Source: CAYSCW01 sp964449165
GTDB lineage: Bacteria > Acidobacteriota > Aminicenantia > Aminicenantales > Aminicenantaceae
NCBI GenBank assembly: GCA_964449165.1
Contig: CAYVAT010000006.1
Location: forward strand, 1-64,000
Reading direction: 5' to 3'
DNA length: 64,000 nucleotides
Part shown: positions 60,061 through 64,000 of the stretch, one piece after another
Position numbering within the stretch: the first letter of the stretch is position 1
Layout: each line of letters opens with the position of its first letter
Position numbers and translations under genes: made by a program
Notes under the pieces: model-generated
The model's database searches: none
What the model saw: only the letters and a program-made list of their open reading frames with translations
What the model was told of the DNA's origin: nothing

Positions 60061-60315
60061 AGGCCTTCTCCTTGTTATTGAAACAAGCGTTTCTTCTTGG
60101 CATAAAGGTCATTCCTTTTTAAGTTTAGAGAAGAGTTTGTTTTTATTCAAGGAAGGAATGTCATATAATAATGCGACAAGGAAATGAGGGAGATGTACAG
60201 ATCTTTTAAGACTGGCAAAATGTCCCTTGATTTCTATGGATAGTTCAGGTAAGGCAGAAAAAAAGAGAGTTTATTGTTACAAGCTATAACTCCCTGATAA
60301 TTATGAATAAGTAAG
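60061..60315. other. Divergent intergenic region before the SDR gene
   Basis: This 255-bp gap has TATAAT at 60164-60169, but no well-spaced -35 box, and only trivial ORFs. GGAAGGAATG repeats are visible near 60150. No convincing RNA gene or terminator was seen. Confidence 0.4.
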
Positions 60316-61047
60316 ATGAAAAGAGATGTGCCTATCGGAAAAGTCGCTCTGGTCACAGGAAGCAGCCGAGGCTTGGGAAGGAATATAGCTTTGAGGCTGG
60401 CCGATGTTGTCTCGGCAGTGGCCGTGCATTATAAAAGCAGCAGGGAGAAAGCCTTGGAAGTGGTCAACGCTATAGAAGAGAGAGGGAAAAAAAGCGCGGC
60501 TTTCCAAGCCGATTTGATCAAGCAAGGAGAGGCCTCAAGGTTGATCGGAAGAGTGGAGGAGAGATTCGACAGGATAGATATCCTGATCAACAATTTCGGC
60601 CCCATCCTGGTCAAACCCTGGATGGAATTGACAGCAAAAGACTGGCAATTCGTATTGCGGAGCAACCTGGAAAGCGCTTTCTTCTGTCTTAAGGCCGTTC
60701 TCCCTGGGATGAAGAGGAGAAATTGGGGCAGGATTATCAACATCGGTTACAGCAGGGCCGAGCAGCTCGTGGCCTTTTCTTCCATCACTCCTTACGCCAT
60801 AGCCAAAACAGGACTTTTAATTCTTACCCGCAGCGTCGCCGCCTCAGTGGCCTCTTCTGGGATCACTGTCAACATGGTCTCTCCAGGCCTGATGGAAGGA
60901 GGCGTTCTTCCTCCATCAAGGAGTGTGCCGAAAGGAAGGCTGGGCAGATTCGAGGATGTCTCAGAGGCTGTCCTGTTTCTGGTTTCAGAGAAGGCTGGTT
61001 ACATCACCGGGACAAACCTTGTCGTGGCCGGCGGCTGGAAGGTCTAA
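60316..61047 (+). CDS. Short-chain dehydrogenase/reductase, FabG-like
   Basis: A 243-residue classic SDR with the NAD(P) motif VALVTGSSRGLGRNIAL, the NNFGP segment (usually NNAG), a catalytic Tyr-Lys in YAIAKTGLLILTRSVAA, and C-terminal ITGTNLVVAGGWKV. The catalytic Ser is displaced: INIGYSRAEQ has no Ser at the usual NISS position except in YS. 3-ketoacyl reductase or another alcohol/ketone oxidoreductase is possible; the substrate is unknown. It is followed at once by hairpin repeat copy 2. Confidence 0.8.
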   Translation: MKRDVPIGKVALVTGSSRGLGRNIALRLADVVSAVAVHYKSSREKALEVVNAIEERGKKSAAFQADLIKQGEASRLIGRVEERFDRIDILINNFGPILVKPWMELTAKDWQFVLRSNLESAFFCLKAVLPGMKRRNWGRIINIGYSRAEQLVAFSSITPYAIAKTGLLILTRSVAASVASSGITVNMVSPGLMEGGVLPPSRSVPKGRLGRFEDVSEAVLFLVSEKAGYITGTNLVVAGGWKV

Positions 61048-61051
61048 GAAA

Positions 61052-61101
61052 GGATGGGTAGCCCCGACCCAGCCTACCCCGTGACAGGACCCATCCTAAA
61101 A
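61052..61101. repeat. Hairpin repeat family 2, copy 2
   Basis: GGATGGGT (61052-61059) pairs with ACCCATCC (61089-61096), inside the shared block GACAGGACCCATCCTAAAA (61083-61101). An alternative inner pairing GGGTAG (61056-61061) with CTACCC (61074-61079) is also possible. It lies directly after the SDR stop. The other copy is at 4-59. Confidence 0.6.
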
Positions 61102-61137
61102 TAGAGTATAACAATTATCAGGAAATGGTTGTTTGCT

Positions 61138-62934
61138 CTACTCAGCGACTTTTTCCCAGCCGATTCGAGAAAGATGCCAATAGATAACCGCTGCGCCTGC
61201 TGCGGCGACGAGCAAAAATCCGATTCCAGTTAAGGTCTCACCCAGGATGATTTTACCCGCTCCGAAGAGAGAGGAAAAGACAAGGACACACCCGGCTACC
61301 CAGTCGATGAAAAGATGAACGTATCCTCTGTCTCCTTTCACCTGGGGTAATTTTCGAGCGATGGGCTGCCAGAGCCTGCCGCCTGGATGGATTCTCTCAT
61401 AGAAGGCGAGTAGAGTCTTCTCACTGGTGGGGCGTGTGGCGAAGGTGACCACGAGCCAGACAAATGTTGACCAGCCCACGATAAAGAAGAGCGTGTAAGG
61501 AAATTGAACTTTCGGCTTGATGAAGGGGTAGATGATGAAGGGAGCGATCATGGCGGATATTTCTGTCCAGGCGCTTATTCTCCACCAGAACCAGCGCAGG
61601 ATGAGAACCAGCCCGATTCCAGCACTGCACTCAAGGATAAAAGCCCAGGCATCACTGATGCGATCCAGCTTTGATGTGACGAGGAGAGAGAGCATCATCA
61701 AAACGATGGTAGTTATCCTGGAGACGCGCACATAATATTTTTCATCCCCTTGCCTCCTAAAAAAACGGCGGTAAAAGTCGTTAACGATATAGGAAGTTCC
61801 CCAATTCAACTGAGTTGAGATGGTGGACATAAAAGCGGCCAGAAACGATGCCAGAAGGAGTCCCAAAAGACCGGTAGGAAGGAAGTCGCGCATGACCATC
61901 ACAAATCCATTCCCCTTACTGGCCACATCCAGGTCGGGATAAAGGACAAGAGATACAAGGGCAACGATTATCCAGGGCCAAGGACGCACAGCGTAATGAG
62001 CAATGATAAACCAGAGGGTAGCCAGCAGAGAGTGTTTCTCGTTCTTGGCGGACATCATCCGCTGAGCCACGTATCCCCCTCCCCCAGGTTCGGCTCCGGG
62101 GTACCAGGAGGCCCACCACTGGACGCCGACATAGGCAATAAAAGCGACTAGAGTCAAGGATAAAACCCCGCCGACGGTTGAAGAAGGAGCACCGATGGAG
62201 GGCTGGAAATGGAAGATCCATTGAGGAAGCTTAGCCTTCAGACCGGATATTCCGCCGATTTCAGGTATGTTGACTGCGATCACAGCTAGGGTGATGGTTC
62301 CGGCCATGGCCATGGTGAATTGGAAGGCATCGGTGATAGATACACCCCACAGCCCGGCCATGGAAGAGTAGATAGCCACCAAGAGCATGATCAGGCCCAC
62401 AAGCAGCAGGTGGGAGCTGAAAGTGAATCCCAGGATGGATATTTTCTCCAGGCCAAAAATGGTTAAGCGGGGAAACATGACAGAGAGGATCTTGACCATA
62501 GCCAGATTGACCCAGCCCATGATCACGATATTCATGAATAATCCGAGATAGAGGGCACGGAAACCCCTTAGGAAAGCGGCCGGTTTTCCTGAATAGCGGA
62601 TTTCGGTAAACTCCACATCAGTCAAAATCCCAGCGCGCCGCCACAACCTGGAGAAGAAGAATACAGTCAGCATCCCTCCGAAGAGCATGTTCCACCACAG
62701 CCAGTTTCCCGCGATGCCATTTTTGGCCACCAGCTCTGTCACAGCTAAAGGTGTATCTGCGGCAAAGGTGGTGGCCACCATGGTGGTTCCAGCGATCCAC
62801 CAGGGAAGATTGCGACCGGAGAGGAAGAACTCACTGGTGTTTCTGCCGGCTCGGCGGGAGAAGTAAAGAGCTATGGTTGTGCTGAGAAGAAGGTAGGTCA
62901 GGATGATGGCCCAATCTATAGCGGAGATGTTCAC
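61138..62934 (-). CDS. Sodium:solute symporter (SSS family)
   Basis: A 598-residue transporter with about 13-14 hydrophobic segments and SSS signatures such as FFLSGRNLPWWIAGTTMVAT, ATTFAADTPLAVTE, and later STISTQLNWGTSYIVNDFYRRFF. The solute cannot be told from sequence; sugars, amino acids and carboxylates are all used by this family. The start is GTG 62934 with AGAGGT upstream. It is divergent from lexA. Confidence 0.87.
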   Translation of the reverse strand: MNISAIDWAIILTYLLLSTTIALYFSRRAGRNTSEFFLSGRNLPWWIAGTTMVATTFAADTPLAVTELVAKNGIAGNWLWWNMLFGGMLTVFFFSRLWRRAGILTDVEFTEIRYSGKPAAFLRGFRALYLGLFMNIVIMGWVNLAMVKILSVMFPRLTIFGLEKISILGFTFSSHLLLVGLIMLLVAIYSSMAGLWGVSITDAFQFTMAMAGTITLAVIAVNIPEIGGISGLKAKLPQWIFHFQPSIGAPSSTVGGVLSLTLVAFIAYVGVQWWASWYPGAEPGGGGYVAQRMMSAKNEKHSLLATLWFIIAHYAVRPWPWIIVALVSLVLYPDLDVASKGNGFVMVMRDFLPTGLLGLLLASFLAAFMSTISTQLNWGTSYIVNDFYRRFFRRQGDEKYYVRVSRITTIVLMMLSLLVTSKLDRISDAWAFILECSAGIGLVLILRWFWWRISAWTEISAMIAPFIIYPFIKPKVQFPYTLFFIVGWSTFVWLVVTFATRPTSEKTLLAFYERIHPGGRLWQPIARKLPQVKGDRGYVHLFIDWVAGCVLVFSSLFGAGKIILGETLTGIGFLLVAAAGAAVIYWHLSRIGWEKVAE

Positions 62935-63076
62935 AGCTTACCTCTTTGCTCGAATGGAGATCAGATTCTCGCCTGCAATGACCGCCTATAGCTTATACCA
63001 GAACAGAAGCAGCAAGACAAGCAGAAAGTCACCCTTATCATGGAGAGGGAAACGCTTTCTTTTTTTATTTTTTTTC

Positions 63077-63105
63077 TTGACAAACAGTGGGGAAGGGCGT
63101 ATTTT
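63077..63105 (+). promoter_or_regulatory. lexA promoter, consensus -35, leaderless layout
   Basis: TTGACA (63077-63082), exactly 17 bp and TATTTT (63100-63105). A T-rich run just upstream (63056-63076) may act as an UP element. The predicted start of transcription, near 63112, coincides with the first codons of lexA, implying a leaderless or nearly leaderless mRNA. Confidence 0.6.
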
Positions 63106-63123
63106 GTAAATGGTGAACAAAAT
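63101..63123. promoter_or_regulatory. Candidate LexA operator
   Basis: ATTTTGT (63101-63107), 9 nt and ACAAAAT (63117-63123) form a perfect 7-bp inverted repeat over the -10 box and lexA start. GGTGAACAAAAT is echoed as GGTAAACAAAAT just downstream. It matches neither the E. coli nor the Firmicutes SOS box, so it may be lineage-specific. Autoregulation is inferred. Confidence 0.4.
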
Positions 63124-63736
63124 GGTAAACAAAATTCGGAGGAAACTGACCGAGAGGCAGAGAAAGGTCCTGAAGGCTGTCGAGACTTTTATCCTGGAGC
63201 ATGGCTATCCTCCCACCATCCGCCAGTTGGGAAAGCTTCTCAACATCGCTTCTCCCTCCGCTGTCTTCAAGCATATCCGGAGCCTGGAGAGAAAAGGCTA
63301 CCTGGAGAGAGTAGAGGGGGAGGTGAGTCTCAAGGCAGCGGCGCACTGGGAGGAACATATTCGGGTGCCTTTGGCCGGTCTTGTTCCAGCCGGCGAGCCG
63401 AAGGAGGTCTTCGAAGTTTCAGGAGAAGCGGTGGATGTTCCTGATTGGATGCTGGGCCGGAAGAAAAGCAATATCTTCTGCATTCATGTGGAGGGAAAGA
63501 GCATGGTGGATGCCTATATCGATGATGGAGACCGGGTGCTGGTGGAGAGAACGGGCTCGGCAAGCTCAGGCGAGATGGTGGTGGCTCTCTTGGATGACGG
63601 CTCAGTCACTCTGAAGAGGCTCCGTATAGAAAACGGCCGTATCTTGCTCGTCCCCGAAAATCCAAAGTTTGAACCCCTCAGAGTCAAGAATCTGCGGATT
63701 CTGGGAAGGGTCATCGGCGTTTTGAGAAAGTACTGA
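63110..63736 (+). CDS. lexA: LexA repressor
   Basis: A 208-residue LexA: a winged-helix DNA-binding domain (about 10-70; IRQLGKLLNIASPSAVFKH, SLERKGYL) and a C-terminal self-cleaving domain. The cleavage bond is most likely Ala94-Gly95 (VPAGEP), with catalytic Ser131 (EGKSM) and Lys169 (VTLKR). It represses SOS genes until RecA* triggers cleavage. Starts at ATG 63110, GTG 63113 or ATG 63122 are possible; there is no ribosome binding site, and the promoter sits right at the start. dinB follows after 39 bp, an SOS operon. Confidence 0.9.
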   Translation: MVNKMVNKIRRKLTERQRKVLKAVETFILEHGYPPTIRQLGKLLNIASPSAVFKHIRSLERKGYLERVEGEVSLKAAAHWEEHIRVPLAGLVPAGEPKEVFEVSGEAVDVPDWMLGRKKSNIFCIHVEGKSMVDAYIDDGDRVLVERTGSASSGEMVVALLDDGSVTLKRLRIENGRILLVPENPKFEPLRVKNLRILGRVIGVLRKY

Positions 63737-63775
63737 AGCCTTCAAACTGCGAAAGGCCAGGTGGAAAGAGGAAAG

Positions 63776-64000
63776 ATGAACAGGAGATGTGTTGTCCACA
63801 TCGACATCGACGCTTTTTTTGCGGCTGTGGAGGTGCTGCTCAACCCTTCTCTCAAGGGCAAGCCTGTCATCGTGGGCGGCCTTCCCCATGAGAGGGGAGT
63901 GGCTTCCACGGCTTCTTACGAGGCCCGCCGCTACGGAGTTCACTCCGGGATGGCGCTGCGCAAGGCCTACCAGCTCTGTCCCCATGGGGTCTTCTTAAGG
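63776..64000 (+). CDS. dinB: DNA polymerase IV (DinB), N-terminal part
   Basis: A gene cut by the window end; 75 codons are visible. It opens [20 protein letters not shown] with the catalytic Asp-containing HIDIDAFFA motif, then [28 protein letters not shown] and the start of the palm/fingers of a Y-family polymerase. It performs error-prone translesion synthesis. GAGGAAAG precedes the ATG. Placement after lexA means SOS control. Confidence 0.9.
   Translation, partial: MNRRCVVHIDIDAFFAAVEVLLNPSLKGKPVIVGGLPHERGVASTASYEARRYGVHSGMALRKAYQLCPHGVFLR

Noticed and set aside
60192..60242. A 16-codon frame starting near 60194
   Set aside because: The purine-rich GAGGGAG is too close to the ATG and the peptide is very short with no pattern.
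1..64000. tRNA, rRNA, CRISPR arrays or prophage genes
   Set aside because: No cloverleaf with GTTCRA pattern, no regularly spaced short repeats and no integrase, transposase or capsid genes were seen in the intergenic regions or ORFs.

Overview
The window looks like one continuous stretch of chromosome from a Gram-negative-type, probably anaerobic and fermentative bacterium. Outer-membrane biogenesis genes (BamA, Skp, LolC/D) and lipid A genes (LpxA, LpxI) show an LPS-bearing outer membrane. RNase HIII, a NuoEFG/Nfn-like flavin and iron-sulfur cluster, a CoA-transferase, threonine and histidine breakdown enzymes and several secreted peptidases suggest amino acid or peptide fermentation. I saw no respiratory complex membrane arm, terminal oxidase, rRNA, tRNA, CRISPR array, transposase or prophage. 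Base composition is even and moderate in GC. The mix resembles Candidatus Aminicenantes/Acidobacteriota, but that is an impression and cannot be confirmed from sequence alone.

Layout: 0.2-3.7 kb has an MBL-fold hydrolase, an exported amidohydrolase and a cation/Ca2+ exchanger. 4.0-13.8 kb is the most interesting block: an alanine-dehydrogenase/PntA-fold protein lacking expected residues, then NuoE-, NuoF- and NuoG/FdhA-like subunits, then both Nfn subunits, then an acetyl-CoA hydrolase/transferase. This reads as one soluble machine linking NADH, NADPH and ferredoxin pools. 13.8-31.5 kb carries housekeeping genes (RNase HIII, AlaX, two MacB-type permeases, a radical SAM protein, a pseudouridine synthase, a Lon-like protease, a crotonase, RibH, NusB, LysS, LolC/D). 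31.6-37.6 kb is the envelope cluster bamA-skp-fabZ-lpxA-lpxI-Gfo/Idh, without lpxD or lpxB. 37.7-42.9 kb has three exported proteins on the minus strand: an M48 protease, a LolA-like protein and an M14 peptidase.

43-51 kb has a SpoIID-domain protein with a large insert, PyrE, a receiver protein and a 1423-residue sensor kinase with 14 propeller blades. 51-64 kb has NhaC, the threonine pathway genes kbl and tdh split by two oppositely oriented aminopropyltransferases (one resembling plant thermospermine synthase), a histidine ammonia-lyase with an Ala-Cys-Gly cofactor triad, a DDAH-like enzyme, an SDR, a sodium:solute symporter, and a lexA-dinB SOS pair cut by the window end.

Non-coding highlights: two copies of a ~75-nt hairpin repeat with a conserved C-rich core and compensatory stem changes (3.8 and 18.5 kb); a second hairpin repeat pair near the two ends of the window (position 4 and 61.05 kb); an alcohol dehydrogenase remnant at 18.65 kb; several good sigma70-like promoters; and a few small ORFs with strong ribosome binding sites.
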